Below, in pieces: positions 1 through 11,600 of a DNA stretch of 64,000 bases; within the stretch, counting starts at the first letter, position 1, and each line of letters opens with the position of its first letter. The position numbers and the translations under genes are program-made. The stretch covers positions 1 to 64,000 of the forward strand of contig FWCC01000249.1 in NCBI GenBank assembly GCA_900169235.1. The letters are read 5' to 3'. This DNA comes from Zarea fungicola. Lineage: Eukaryota; Ascomycota; Sordariomycetes; Hypocreales; Cordycipitaceae. The notes under the pieces were generated by a model. It searched no databases and was not told the origin of the DNA. It saw nothing but the letters and a program-made list of their open reading frames with translations.

Positions 1-571
1 GGGGGCGTGGCACAAGTACAAGGCGTTTTTTAAAAAGACGTTTGACTCGGTGGCTTTAGCGGATGCCTGCAACTCTCTTTAGTGGGCAGCCGCAGCGGGT
101 TCCAGCGCCATTCTTCAGTGGGCACAGCGACTACAGCGAACTGCAGTCACTGTTGAAACCCCCGCATCTGCCTCGTCTCGGGCCAGGCAGCTTGTGGCTG
201 CAGCTCCAACCTCCACTGGCATCCCAACAGTCTGTCCGCTGTCTAACTGGTGTCTGTTTCTGTCCATCATCCGTTCGTCACCCCTCCATTAGCCCGTCCT
301 TTTTTTGGCGGCTTGTGTCGTCATCTGATACGTTTTTTTCCCTTCTGCTCTTCGACCATTTGATGGCTGGGATTATTGAAACACACTCAAGTCTTGCGTA
401 CGCCATATACGACTTGCGTTGCTACGCTTGCACTGCAATAGTTGGCTCTCCGTTTATTTAGGAGCTCTGTCCACGTCACGAGCCCCATCCCCTTTGGAAA
501 CCGTTTGCTACTACAACCACCACGCCACCGAACCAACGAGATACAAGCATCCTTCTTCTTCTTCTTTGGGG
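1..571 (+). other. Leader and promoter side of VPS9
   Basis: No coding gene is supported before the VPS9 start. The stretch is pyrimidine-rich, with runs of T around 300-345 and a CTT repeat just before the ATG at 572. A 132-codon open frame (63-461) has no recognisable domain and uses the same T-rich text, so it is most likely leader or promoter sequence. The window edge may cut off distal promoter elements. Confidence 0.5.
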
Positions 572-3380
572 ATGACTGCCCCGGAGCAGCCCGTTGGGGG
601 GGCCGAGTCGACGTCCCAGTCTCAGTCCCAGTCTCCCACTGAGCCCGTCACCAAACACCACCAAGACCATGGCGCAGCTAAAGGAGCCGACGTCGTCACC
701 GGCACAGAGCCGCTCACGACAAAGCAGGCGCCGGTAGAACCATTGGAAGAAGCCCAACGCAAAGTACAAGCACCGTCGACCGACTCTATTCTGCCCAAAC
801 CCGCATCGCAATCACCGCGCCCAACCACACCGCCTGCACAGACTGGTTCCAACATGCTCGGCGGCCTGGCCCTCGCTGCCGCCGCCGCCAAGAACTCACG
901 GGACGATTCTGAAACCGCGACACAGCAAGACCACGACAACATGTCTGCCTCAGTGCTCACCATCCGGCCGCCCAAGAAAGACAGCGACATCTCGACCCAG
1001 TATCTCACGCCCCAACCCTCCAGCTACGTCGACCCCACGCCCGCAACCCCCATGACCTCGCAGCCGCCCTCCCGCTCACCCTCCACCGCTGCTCGCTCCC
1101 TGCGCTCCGATGGCTCCTCCCCCACGAGAATAGGATCCGGGCCCGACAATGACGACAAGCCCTATACCAGCGAGGAGGAACAGGATGGCGGCTCCGAGAT
1201 TCAGAGCATCATGGAGCAGTTTAGTGAATCTGGCGGCGGGCCTGACGCCGACGAGGTCATGAGCCCCAGGCTTGAAATCACCTCGCCCATCTTCGGCGGC
1301 GGTCCGCTGCTGCACCAGCATCCACCCCGGAAATCAAGCCTCGAGCCTCTTTCCACCAGCTTTGCCAGTCCGGCTCATGACGCCGCCACCAATAGCAACA
1401 GTGTCTCTGCTGCTGCTGCTGCTGCTCCGACTGCGACGACAACCGCCAATGATGAAGTCGCCGACGACCAGGGCCCGCCAGTTCCTCCCAAGGACGGAGC
1501 GTTTGGCACCCCCCCCCGGAAAAGAGAGCAACGCGGTGCATCAACCAGCCTCGCCTCGCCCACCTCGCCGCAACTCTCCATGCACCACCGCCCCCCGCCC
1601 CCAGAGCCCGAGCCCGAGCCCGTCCTGCCATTTGACTTTCACCGCTTCCTCGAGCAGCTGCGCAACAAAAAGGCCGACCCCGTTGCAAGATATCTTAAGT
1701 CGTTCTTGACCGAGTTTGCCAAGCGCCAGTGGATGGTCCACGAGCAGGTCAAGATCATTAGTGATTTCCTCGCCTTTATTGCCAACAAGATGATGCTCTG
1801 CGAGGTCTGGCGCGACGTCTCCGACGCCGAGTTTGACAATGCGCGCGAAGGCATGGAGAAGCTCGTCATGAACAGGCTCTACTCGCAGACTTTTTCGCCC
1901 GCCATTCCCCCGCCGAAGCCCGTACCCGGGGCAAAACCCAGGAAGCGAGGCGGGGAGGCGCCTCTGGGGCCGGGTCGCCGCGGTCAGCACCAGGAGGATG
2001 TCGAGCGGGATGATATTGTCACGCAAAAGATTAACATTTATGGCTGGATAAAGCCCGAGCATCTCGATATTCCTGCCATTGAAGACAGCGGACGACGATT
2101 TCTCAAACTAGCCCAGCAAGGTGCGTACTGGCTGCATTTTTTTTATTAAAAAAAAACTAACTTTTAAAAGAATTATTAAAAATCAAGTCATATCGAGCGC
2201 CTAGAGACAAGATTATTTGCGTTTTAAACTGTTGCAAGGTTATTTTCGGTACGTCATCCCCTCAACTCCAGAAACTCGTCACCTAACTAACACATACTCT
2301 AGGCCTTCTTAAACATAACAAGTCAGACTCATCAGCAGACTCTTTTATGCCACTTCTTATATACGTCGTTTTACAGTCCAACCCCGAACATCTAGTGTCT
2401 AATGTACAATACATTCTACGCTTCCGCAACCAAGATCGGCTTGGTGGCGAGGCTGGTTACTACCTGTCGTCTTTGGTATGTTGGAGAATTACAGCGCCAA
2501 CAAACTCAAGAACCGCTCTGACTGAAAATAATGTAGATGGGTGCTGTCCAATTCGTTGAAAACATGGACCGCACATCACTCACCATAAGTGACGATGAAT
2601 TTGAAAAGAGCGTCGAAGCTGCCGTCTCGGCCATTGCCGAGCGCAATCAGCTCATGTCCCCAACAATCCGCCAACAAGCCACGTTTAGCGAGAAGCCAAT
2701 ACCTTCAAGTCCGAGCCGCCGTCCAAATAGAGCCAGTGGCTCCCCAGCGGCGGCGGCCGAGTCAGGCCGCCCTAGTTACGACAGTGAGACGGAACAACAG
2801 CATCAACAACAAGCAGGCGACGGTGCCGCCATATCCGGGCTCTTGCGCACCATCCAACGGCCCCTCACCACGATCGGTCGCATGTTTTCCGATGAGCCGC
2901 CCTCTAATTCGTCGCCTGCCTCGTCCCTGGGCATCAGCAGCGCGCGGCACTCGCCGGGTATGCCCCCGCGCACATCCACGGATGGTGGCACTTCCCTGCC
3001 ACGAATCAGCACAGAAGAAGTCCGGGCATCGGCCCGCTCACAGGCCCAGCTACTAAAACCAGGGACAACCACAACAGGCACAGGTGGAGGCGCACCGCAT
3101 AATCTCTCAGCAGAAGAGGCAGCGGCACGACAGGCGAGCGCGGAAACGGCCGAAGCGCAGAGACTGCAAAGGGCTGAGCATGCCAATGTGGTGGAGACGC
3201 TGGCGGGCATGTTTCCCGACCTGGACAAGGACGTTATTAGCGATGTGGTGTATGAAAAGGAGGGAAGGTGAGTTTCCTATCCTTGCACTTGATTAATCTT
3301 TTTTCGTAATAATGCTAATAAGGCTTCGGTCACGTAGAGTCGGTTTGGCGGTTGATGCATGTCTAGCGTTGTCTACCTGA
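572..3380 (+). CDS. VPS9: Vacuolar sorting protein 9 (Rab5 GEF) with CUE domain
   Basis: Guanine nucleotide exchange factor for Rab5-type GTPases (Vps21 in yeast), acting in endosomal and vacuolar traffic. Spliced model, 857 aa: exons 572-2120, 2171-2248, 2303-2475, 2537-3267 and 3338-3380, all phases matching. Residues 1-380 are low-complexity Ser/Pro/Gln/Ala sequence, common in filamentous fungal VPS9. A helical bundle starts near residue 390 (LPFDFHRFLEQLRNKKADP). The VPS9 domain spans about 475-630 and shows SSADSFMPLLIYVVL and GEAGYYLSSLMGAVQF; in characterised VPS9 domains the acidic residue before MPLL is the catalytic Asp. A CUE domain (ubiquitin binding) ends the protein, with MFPD at its start and a closing Leu-rich segment supplied by a 43-nt last exon. 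The start at 572 follows a CTT-rich leader; the open frame extends to 419, but that extension looks like leader. Family assignment is secure; the N-terminus is less so. Confidence 0.93.
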
Positions 3381-4246
3381 TGTTTCGTCGTATACACTTT
3401 CGTTTCACGGTATCCCGACACAGGAGAAACGGGATGACAAGAGCACGCAATATTTTATACACACATACACCCACCATTTTCTTGTCTCTTATCGTTTTCC
3501 TCGGCTCTGTATTCTTCCACAATGTCTCCAGAGCCAAAAACAACCAAAAAACACATACATACCGTCAATACATGGATAAATATTAAACGGGCACTATTAA
3601 TATAGCCTAATTTACCGTCTCTTATTTTGGGTATTTCTTCATGTATTCCTACAAGTGATAGTCCTCTTCTACACAATCAGCAGGATTGCAGTTAGTCTTT
3701 GTGAAAGCAAAGGAGATTGTATATTCTACACATATGGTTAAAGTACAAGCAAAACCCCCAAAAACACCATGCCAAATCCCAAGCTATAGTAACTTTGTAA
3801 ACCGGGGGCCAGCCTGCGCGGCTGCTGTCAGACCTCGAAGGATCCTCTCGTTATGACTTAACGGAAGTCAAGTCTAACGGGGCTACCGCTAGAATTAGCG
3901 ATACACTGCTCTTAACTATTAGATAGCCAGCAGGGTTCGTAATTACTAGCTTCCTCACTGTCAATATATGCAGCAAGAAGTAGTGAAGTGATGATTGCTC
4001 ATTGACTCTGGCTAGTGGAGGCCCCTACATATGACAGCTGCAGTGCATAGGTCCAACACAGTAATTAAGTAGATGTATATAAATAAGTAGAGTTAAACAA
4101 TTAGATTAACTTATATAATTATATATAGATACCTTATTTACTTTAATATTTATAAGCCTTTATGTGAAATAAATTAATGAATTTAATTGACCATTTATAA
4201 GATGTCTAATCCTGTAGCATATTACAAAAGTGACACGGCACACGCA
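3381..4246. other. Intergenic between convergent VPS9 and CHAT gene, AT-rich block
   Basis: This holds the 3' ends of two convergent genes. From about 4040 to 4195 the sequence becomes strongly AT-rich (many TTAATTA and TATATA-like words), unlike its surroundings. It may be a decayed repeat, but no terminal repeats, target-site duplication or coding trace is visible. No gene is supported. Confidence 0.5.
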
Positions 4247-6886
4247 TCACATCATCTCCATTATCCCCAGTTGATTGTCCAGGCTCAGCACCGAATCAAT
4301 GCTCCCAAAGCCCCTGCTCATCCCTCTCTCATCACCACCTCTACCGCCACCACCACCACCCCTGGGAATCGGGCTGCGGCTCGGCACATTCATTCCCCAG
4401 GGAAGATGCACCCACCACGCGCCGTGAAGATGCTGCAGGAACCTCCTAAACCACTGCGCATCATGGCTCCCCAGAAACAGGCAGTAGCTGTCCTCTTCCG
4501 TGTGCAGCCGCCTTGCGAACCGCTGCAAGCCCTCTTGTGCCAGCACGCGCCGCTCCTCGTTGCGCATGTTTGTCGCCTCGTCTGCGCGCCAGCCGGGCGC
4601 GACGACATCATCAACGCCGCGAATGATGTGTAGCGTGGACCGCAACGCCTTGATGGGGCGGGGTGGAAACAAAAACTGCAGATAACTGCCACCCTGATAG
4701 TTGCTTGACCAGCCACTTCCCATGCCGCCGCCACTATTGTAAGGGCCACCACCATTCCGTGTTCTCTTCTCTCTATACGGCACCGACGAATTGGCATTAC
4801 TACTACTATTTGCTGGCCATGTGCTCCGCGGCCGCGCAAAGTCCTTGGCGCGGTAGTAGCAGACCTCGTCAATCATGTTGGTACTCAGCCACATGCTCAC
4901 CATGCGCGCCATGGTGCTCTCAAGGTCCGCGTGCTGCTCGGCGCGGTGCAGGTCGCTCGCGTACACGATGCGAAAGGTGGCGAGCTTGTACTCGAGCTCC
5001 AGGAGGTGCAGCTGCATGCGCATCACGGGCTCGTCCGTCATGAGGAGCAGGCTGTCGGCCAGGCGCGGCGAGGGCTTGCGCCATCCACCGCCGCTGCCGC
5101 TGCCACTGCCGCCCCCGGCACCGGTGCTGAGAACGCTCTTGATGGAGGTGTTGGATGTCGAGGAGCTCCGTGATCTGCTTGATGGGGTAGGACTAGTGTC
5201 GCGGCGCATTGAGGACCTTTTCCATCCGCTGAGGCTGATGAGGCTTCTATGGGACGATGACGAGCTCTGTGACTTGTCCGAGGGGAGGAGCAGCGCTGGA
5301 CTGGGCTCGCGCACCGTCGTCATTGTCGTCACCGTCGTCATTGTCGTCCTCGTCGTCGGTGTTGTTGCCGCCAGGCTGTCCAGGCGGTGCACCTGATGGG
5401 CATAGTTGACGCACACAAAGTCGTCTTTGCAGGGCCGGCCGGCGCGCATCGTGGGCGCAAGTCGCACCGCCTGCCGGCCGTGTTGGGCCGCCACATGAAA
5501 ATCGACACCCTTGAGGAGCAGCTGGTTGTAAAAGGTCTCGAGGTACGTCTCGACCGTCTTGGAGTGGACATAGAACCACATGGCCGAGATGTTTTGGATG
5601 CCGCGCTTGAGGAAGATGTGTGCCAGGTTCGTGAGCGATGTCGAGCGGTTATACGCCGACAGGCACGAGTTTAAGACTACATTTTCCACCTGGTTTTCCA
5701 CCAATAAATCAGCCACGTCGAGGGCTTTCGCCAGTTTCGTCTGTGGGACATGATAGCCATTGCTCTGCGTGGCATACGTGCGCTTTGCAAAGAGTAACCC
5801 TGGTGTTGGAACGCCATATCTACACAGCCAAGCATTAGCCAGAACCCATCAGAAAAAGCGTAATGAGCCGCCAAACCAATGCCAAGAGTCCCTCGTAGAT
5901 TATGCTTGCAAGGTTAAAACTCACTCATCGGGCAAAACCTGTCCATGCATGTCAAAGTGCACCAGGTTAAACTGCGACCCCTCGCGGCTTCTGGTTCGCA
6001 GATGCGAGGCCAGCTCTTCCAGGGTGCCGGGCCGGACCACCTCGAGCACCATCCTGCTCTGCAGGCGGCGGCGCAGGGTCATTAGGGGGAATTGGGCTAG
6101 GTCGGGTTCGACGTCGCGGGCGTCGTCGGGCAGGGAAAAGTCGCGGGCCACGACCAGCAGCACGCGGTAGGCGGCGTCCGGGTCGGCCTGGACGTCAGCG
6201 AGGCTCCGGGCGGTCTGGGTACGACGCATGAGTGGCCGGCTGGACGGGACTGGAAAGTTTGTGACGCGGCTCACGCGCAGGCGCAGATGGGGCAAAGTCG
6301 GGATGCGGACGGACTCGAGCAGCTCCCAGGCGAGGCAGTGTATGCCCGCTGCCATGCCACCACCGGCGCCGTCATCATCAGGGTCCGTTTCTGGGTGTTG
6401 TTCAATGACGTAGATCTGTAAATCAGTCGCGTTGGGGTGGAGGAGGGCTGGCCGCAGACGCAATTGACTGAGGAGCGACCTGGCGTAGTCGTAGATCTGT
6501 TGCTCCGTCCTCGTCACCACATCAACATCATCATCATCATCATTGTCGGTGTCAGAACCAGCACGACGGTTGGCAGCTCGCGCCACGGCAAGTGATGTGG
6601 CGAGGGTGGTCCAGGGGGGGTGGTCCGGCTTGTGTAGGTACTCTTCAAAGACCGTGCGGTAGTAGGCGTCAACAAAGGGGTCCACGAGGGTGACCTGGGC
6701 GGCATGTTGATATTGGTTGTTGAGGCATACGGTAAGGTTCCAGCGGCGGTGCAGCCCGGCGGCGGCGGCGGCGTCTGCGTGTTGTTGTTGATGTTGTGTG
6801 TGCGTGTTGTGGTGGATTGGAGCTTGAATGACACTGTCTGGACTGGATGGACGTCCTGGGTAGGACGTTATGTACACGGCGTCCAT
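4247..6886 (-). CDS. CHAT-domain caspase-like cysteine protease
   Basis: Predicted clan CD peptidase of the CHAT family (caspase HetF-associated type). Spliced model, 844 aa: exon 1 5925-6886, a 105-nt intron 5820-5924, exon 2 4247-5819. The CHAT core spans about residues 165-466. It shows HCLAWELLESVRIP, the strand YRVLLVVARDFSLPDD, then HFDMHG with putative catalytic His314, and VVLNSCLSA with putative catalytic Cys373, matching the family pattern His-Gly ... Asn-x-Cys-x-Ser. The intron falls between the two catalytic segments, and splicing restores a continuous CHAT sequence. FLKRGIQNISAMWFYV and the following FYNQLL helix also fit. No TPRs precede the domain, unlike many bacterial members. 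After a Ser/Thr/Gly-rich spacer (about 472-570) comes a second folded-looking region (about 573-795) that I do not recognise. Substrate unknown. In fungi, caspase-like and subtilisin-like proteases are linked to gasdermin-type cell death, but no gasdermin-like gene was seen here. Confidence 0.82.
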
Positions 6887-9014
6887 GCAGTTGGTGGCTT
6901 TTTATACCTGTGGTGATTCCCTCCTCTTTCTTTTATATTGTTTCTTTTTTTCTGTACGCCGTCTTGAAAAATCTTGTTGTATTCCCTCGTGTTTTGCGCA
7001 CTTGAGGGGAGTCACGTTGGGAGTAGCACAAACGCCGGGCGTGGTGTCGCGTGTCGCAAGCACCGAGGGTGCTGCGGCCGAGATTTTGTGCCCTGGATTA
7101 TACGAGGATGACTGGAAGCCTATAGATCAATGGAGGCTGTTGATTAGCCTTCCGAAGTAAGGTTGTACAACAGATGCAGACAATAGGGTTCAGGCAAGGG
7201 GTGGGTGTGTATGTGGTGGTGTCTTGTCGGGCCAACGTCTTTAGCCCACCCAGATCTCTCGTTAAGTGGGTGTGGCTTGGGGTACAGTGGACGAGTACGT
7301 GGACGGAGTACAGAGAGACCAAGTCAGGCAAAAGGGGGGAGCCAATAATGGAGGGTCCAGCACGGCAGGTCCTGGAGTAGGTGATTTACAGATTCAGATA
7401 CTATCGAGTTCGAGGATAAGTAGAAAGAAGAATTATTCAAGGACAGCTTGCTGCCATCAATCAGCCCTGGGTCTGCCGGTAAATTATAGGGCAGATGCCA
7501 GGTGGTTGTATAGTGGGTGGCTGTGGGCTGTGGCTTGCGCATCGTCGCCCCCGGAGCCGCTAATCCGTAGTGCCGGCTGCTTCTTCATCGTTGCGATACA
7601 TTTGTGCATGTCTCATTCTAACACGGCCCTGCCTCATTCTCTGCACATTGTTATAAAATGCCCGCCCCCTTTTGTCTATTATTTTCCAAGAAAGATTCCA
7701 GCGTCTACCATCCATTCCCTTCGTTTTGTTTCCTTGCTCTCCCTCTTTTTGTTAATTTTGCTGATTAATTCAGTACCGACCAGGTCATCCCCAGATGTCA
7801 TGCAAGCACTATAGATCTACCCCAAGCCACAGTGCCCCCCCACTCCTCCTCTTTGTCTTCCGGGCCGCACCTTGCCTTGCCTCGCCTCTTGTCTCTCTTC
7901 TCCACAGACAGACCGCCATTTTTATACCACATTTGCGGGATATCATTTTCTATTCACAAACCAGAATAACTGCAGGATTTAAAATCCTACATCCATGCCT
8001 CTTTGCCTCTTTTCCATTTTTCCCCCTTCAGTTGAACAGTCCATGTTGTATTGTTCCAAGTCACATGGCCTTGTTTGGTGTGCGTCTACGGTGCCATGGC
8101 CTGCCTGGGGCGCAGTCCTAACTCCACGAAAACAAGGACAAAGAAACGCGAGGAGAGACACGAAAGCCATCGGCTGGCTGTACTTTGCTAGCGCTATGTA
8201 GCCATGCATCCATCATCCATGTGCCTCCCATTGCGCTGCAGGACGCCCCGTCGAGATGCTTGCTTCCCTCAGCTCTCGGCTATACAACTGTCAAATTATA
8301 TATTTCCTCCCGATTCTTTACATTCACCACCTAGCATACTAGATACTGGATAAACATTTCACAACGACTGAAATTACAATCATGGTAGGATTTCATGTCA
8401 TTAAAATCTATAGCGCCGGAGAAGCATCATCCCCGTGCTGTCTACACACAAAAGTGTCAAGCCAAGGTTAAAAAAAAATAATGAGAGTCATTGGTATATC
8501 TCAATCCATAATTCGCCTGTTTAAAAAAAAAAAAAAAAAAAATAACCCACGAGATTCTACAAACAAAAAAGGAATACTCTTTTGTGGCAAATCTGCCAAG
8601 AAAATAATAACCCAAATGTTGCAGACATCTCAAAGCAAACGCGAACCACCGCATCCATATGCAGAAAAAAAAATATGCTCCTTCCCAAGCAGAAAAATCA
8701 TCATCAGTATATCCAAATTCAACTCCGTCCCAGATGCTCGCAGGCATAGATTCACGAGCCTCTATGCCCGTATATTTAAAAAGTTTGGTATTTCGTCAAG
8801 ACATGTCTCGTTTCAACAACGCGAGGTAAGAATCAGAAAAGAGAAAAAGAAAACGCGACACAAACAGCAAACAGCCAGGGAAAAAAAAAAAAAAAAAAAG
8901 ATAAAATCACACACGGGGTAATCGGGGTAGTACTGGTAAACCATTCTGTACTAGCCCAGAAAAAATCCCCCCAAAAAAAACTCCTGCAAAAAAAAAATCA
9001 AGCAATACTTGTAA
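6887..9014. other. Intergenic: CHAT gene promoter and J-protein gene 3' side
   Basis: About 2.1 kb between two minus-strand genes. It holds a C/T-rich belt near 7680-7910, an A20 run at 8523-8542 and an A19 run at 8881-8899. Open frames here are short and compositionally biased. No gene is supported. Confidence 0.5.
8523..8542. repeat. Poly-A tract (A20)
   Basis: Twenty consecutive A residues lie downstream of the J-protein gene. A second run of 19 A is at 8881-8899. On the gene's strand these are poly-T stretches beyond its stop codon. Confidence 0.9.
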
Positions 9015-10757
9015 TCAAGTGCGGACTGCCTCGCGATACGGATAGTGGTGGTCGCTGTACTGGATATCCTGGTACTTGGATGTCTTTGGGTTGACATAGC
9101 CCCTGGCAGAATGCATACTTGTGTAGTTTGCCTCGCGGTAGCTGGCAGGCACGCGCGTTTCCGATACACGAATTGGCTGCGCATGCATGTAGTATGCATG
9201 TCCAGTATCAGCCTCGGGTGCGACGCGGCGCGTACGACGACTGCCACTGTCCACCTCATAGCGCGATACATGCTCACGCTCCCGCGGGGGCATGGGTTCC
9301 GGCGACTGCGTGCGGTGGCTGCGGTATCGTCGCTCCCGATCGTGGCGGTCAAAGTCGTCATCCGAATCGGACGATTCAACCTGTGAGTGCATGCGACTGC
9401 GCTCTCGGCCACGGGGCAAACCGTGGTCGCCAGACACCCCATACGTGTTGGCGCGGGCGATACCCGGGGACGGCCTGGAAAAGGCGGGCTGCGGCATGGA
9501 GTTGACGCGAGGCAGGTCAAAACGCGGAGGCGACGTGGCCATGTGTGGCGAGTTGGCAGCCGACCTGGTGAACGAAGTGGAGTGGCGGGCGGCAGGGGAG
9601 GCACTGGCCTGGAAGTGATCCTCCAGGACCTCGTTGGACCCTTTGCGATACGAGCGCTCCCGCGACAGTCTTTGACCGTCACCGGAGCCACGCCGAGACG
9701 GGGCTCTGGATCGGCGAATGTTGTCATCCGAGTCCGTGTCATCCATGACAAACGCCTTCTTGGTAGGAGGTGGCGAGGGTGCCGCCGGGATATAGGGAGA
9801 GCGGCCTGAGTAGGAAGAGGAACGGTAGAGAGGTGCAGGAGGAGCACGGCTGGCGTCGACGTACGTCGCTGCGCGCTCGAGCCTGATGCGATCAGTGGCG
9901 GAGTAGGCAGAGAAGTTGCTGGCGGCAAGAGGAGGCCGAGACGACGAGCTTGGCTTTTCATCTCTAGGCGAGGAGCGGCCGGCCTTGTCGTCGGCCTTTC
10001 TGGTAGATCGCTTGCGGTCCGACTTGGAAGGCTCGTCGTCGTAGCTTTCAATGGAGGCCTTGGCGAAGCGCTGGCGGAGCTTCTCCTCGGCATCGCGCTT
10101 GATGTCCCTATCACGCTGCTTCTCCTGGCGCTTCTTGTCGGCCTTGAGAGCCTCCTTGCTGATCTTTGCTGCACGTCTGGCGTCGTCCTCCTTGCGGCGG
10201 CGGTCACGCTCACGATCCTTGTCCTTGTCCTTTTCACGCTCCCGCTCCTTTTCCCGCTCCCGTTCCAGCTCGCGCTTCGAGTAGCGTTCCGAGAAGCTAG
10301 GGTCGCGTTTGGAGGATGAGCGGGTCTTTGACTCAAAGCGTGGGTCGCGGAGGCCGTAGTCTTCTTCGTAGCGGGTGAACATGTACGTCTTGCCGGGCGA
10401 TGGCGAGGCCTTGAACCCAGAGGAACGCATCTCTGGAGTGCGAATCTCGAATTCGGCAGAATACTTGGGGGAGGGCTTGGGACTTGACGTGCTCTGCTTT
10501 TCCTTCATCTGGCGGCGGAGATCCTCGAGTCTGACCTTGTCGTCGTATTTTTGGCGCTCGGTGTCGTCGTTGAGCAGCTCGTAGGCCTGCTGCACGCGCT
10601 GAAACTCATTCTGCTTCTCTTCCTTGAGTTTGGGGTCCTGGACCTTGTCTGGATGGCACTTGAGGACAAGTTTCCGGTAGCTGGATCGAATCTCCGACGT
10701 CTGGGCATCTTTGGCAACGCCGAGAATCCTGTATGGGTCTGGCGGGAGGGGAGCCAT
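9015..10757 (-). CDS. DnaJ (J-domain) co-chaperone, fungal long form
   Basis: Single-exon gene, 580 aa. Residues 7-75 form a J domain: DPYRILGVAKDAQTSEI, then the HPD motif at 35-37 that stimulates Hsp70 ATPase, and FQRVQQAYELLNDD. After it comes a strongly charged helix (about 160-260) of Glu/Arg/Lys/Asp repeats, which probably forms a coiled coil or single alpha-helix, then a long Ser/Pro/Arg-rich disordered region. The C-terminus (about 520-580) is rich in Tyr and looks constrained (TGHAYYMHAQPIRVSE, YREANYTSM). There is no Gly/Phe-rich region or zinc-finger domain, so it is a class C J-protein. The partner Hsp70 and compartment cannot be told; there is no signal peptide. The start codon lies at the first residue of a normal J-domain N-terminus. 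Confidence 0.9.
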   Translation of the reverse strand: MAPLPPDPYRILGVAKDAQTSEIRSSYRKLVLKCHPDKVQDPKLKEEKQNEFQRVQQAYELLNDDTERQKYDDKVRLEDLRRQMKEKQSTSSPKPSPKYSAEFEIRTPEMRSSGFKASPSPGKTYMFTRYEEDYGLRDPRFESKTRSSSKRDPSFSERYSKRELEREREKEREREKDKDKDRERDRRRKEDDARRAAKISKEALKADKKRQEKQRDRDIKRDAEEKLRQRFAKASIESYDDEPSKSDRKRSTRKADDKAGRSSPRDEKPSSSSRPPLAASNFSAYSATDRIRLERAATYVDASRAPPAPLYRSSSYSGRSPYIPAAPSPPPTKKAFVMDDTDSDDNIRRSRAPSRRGSGDGQRLSRERSYRKGSNEVLEDHFQASASPAARHSTSFTRSAANSPHMATSPPRFDLPRVNSMPQPAFSRPSPGIARANTYGVSGDHGLPRGRERSRMHSQVESSDSDDDFDRHDRERRYRSHRTQSPEPMPPREREHVSRYEVDSGSRRTRRVAPEADTGHAYYMHAQPIRVSETRVPASYREANYTSMHSARGYVNPKTSKYQDIQYSDHHYPYREAVRT

Positions 10758-11563
10758 GGCGGGAGGATTGGATGAATTGGAGGATGTAAGAGGCTACAAT
10801 GTTTGTTGTCGTGCGGAAGCGAGGGAGTCGACTTTGTCCAAGGGCAAGGTGGCAAATAACGGTGCTGTCGGCATTGAATGGCCCAATGGTTGTGGGGGAG
10901 GCGAAAAAAGAAGGAGTAATTAGTTTGCCTAGTCGTGTTGCGCGTATTGCATGTAATGTAGAACAGTGTCGAAGGAGTCACAGTCGTTGCGTGACAAATA
11001 GAAGACGCCGTTTGGTGTGAAAAGATGCTGAATGACTAAGGCAGGAAAAGGACAATGTCGACTAGTACATGGGCAGCCTGGGGAAAACACAAGGCGTAAA
11101 ATACAGGGCGATTCGAATGAGGCGGGATGGGATTAAAAAAGCAACAATGTCGATGAAACAATTGGAAAGTAATGTAGAAGAAATCAAGCCAGTACCGTAA
11201 GCCCACGGTTTCGGCTTCTGGGGAAGATGTAGATTGGAGAGGAGGAGGAGGAGAGAAAGTGTCGCACAGGCGAAGAGGCCGAACGAGCGGTGGTTGGCAA
11301 AGGACGAGAGGCGGGCGCTGCGTTGAAGATGTACTTGAGCGACAGAGTCCAGGGCAGGTTTAGCCTGTCAACAGTGGCCTGTGGACGGCCTATGGATGGC
11401 CTGCGGATGGTCTGTGGTCCAGTGCTGTGGATGCGTGTGTGGGCGCAATGCGACAGGTACCCAGACGGCTTGGTACTTGATGAGCGGTCGGTATCGCCAA
11501 GTACCTGGCTTTAAACACAAAACAGACTAGCGCGTAAGTGATAAACGTCACGGGCTTGCTGCA

Positions 11564-11600
11564 GGCGGGTTCAGGCGGGTTGGGCGGGTTCTCAGGCGGG
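11564..11600 (+). repeat. Cluster of four GGCGGG boxes
   Basis: Four copies of GGCGGG(T) start at 11564, 11574, 11583 and 11595, separated by 3 to 6 nt. The spacing would allow a G-rich folded structure or a cluster of GC-box sites. It lies about 0.8 kb upstream of the J-protein gene start. Confidence 0.6.

Noticed and set aside
63..461. 132-codon open frame at the window start
   Set aside because: Pyrimidine-rich text upstream of VPS9, no motif, overlaps the likely leader.
4040..4200. AT-rich block as a RIP-mutated transposon
   Set aside because: No terminal repeats, duplication or residual coding similarity could be seen; left as an AT-rich block only.
8951..10336. 461-codon minus-strand open frame overlapping the J-protein gene
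   Set aside because: It is a shifted frame of the J-protein Arg/Ser-rich region, Thr/Arg/Pro-biased, without a domain.
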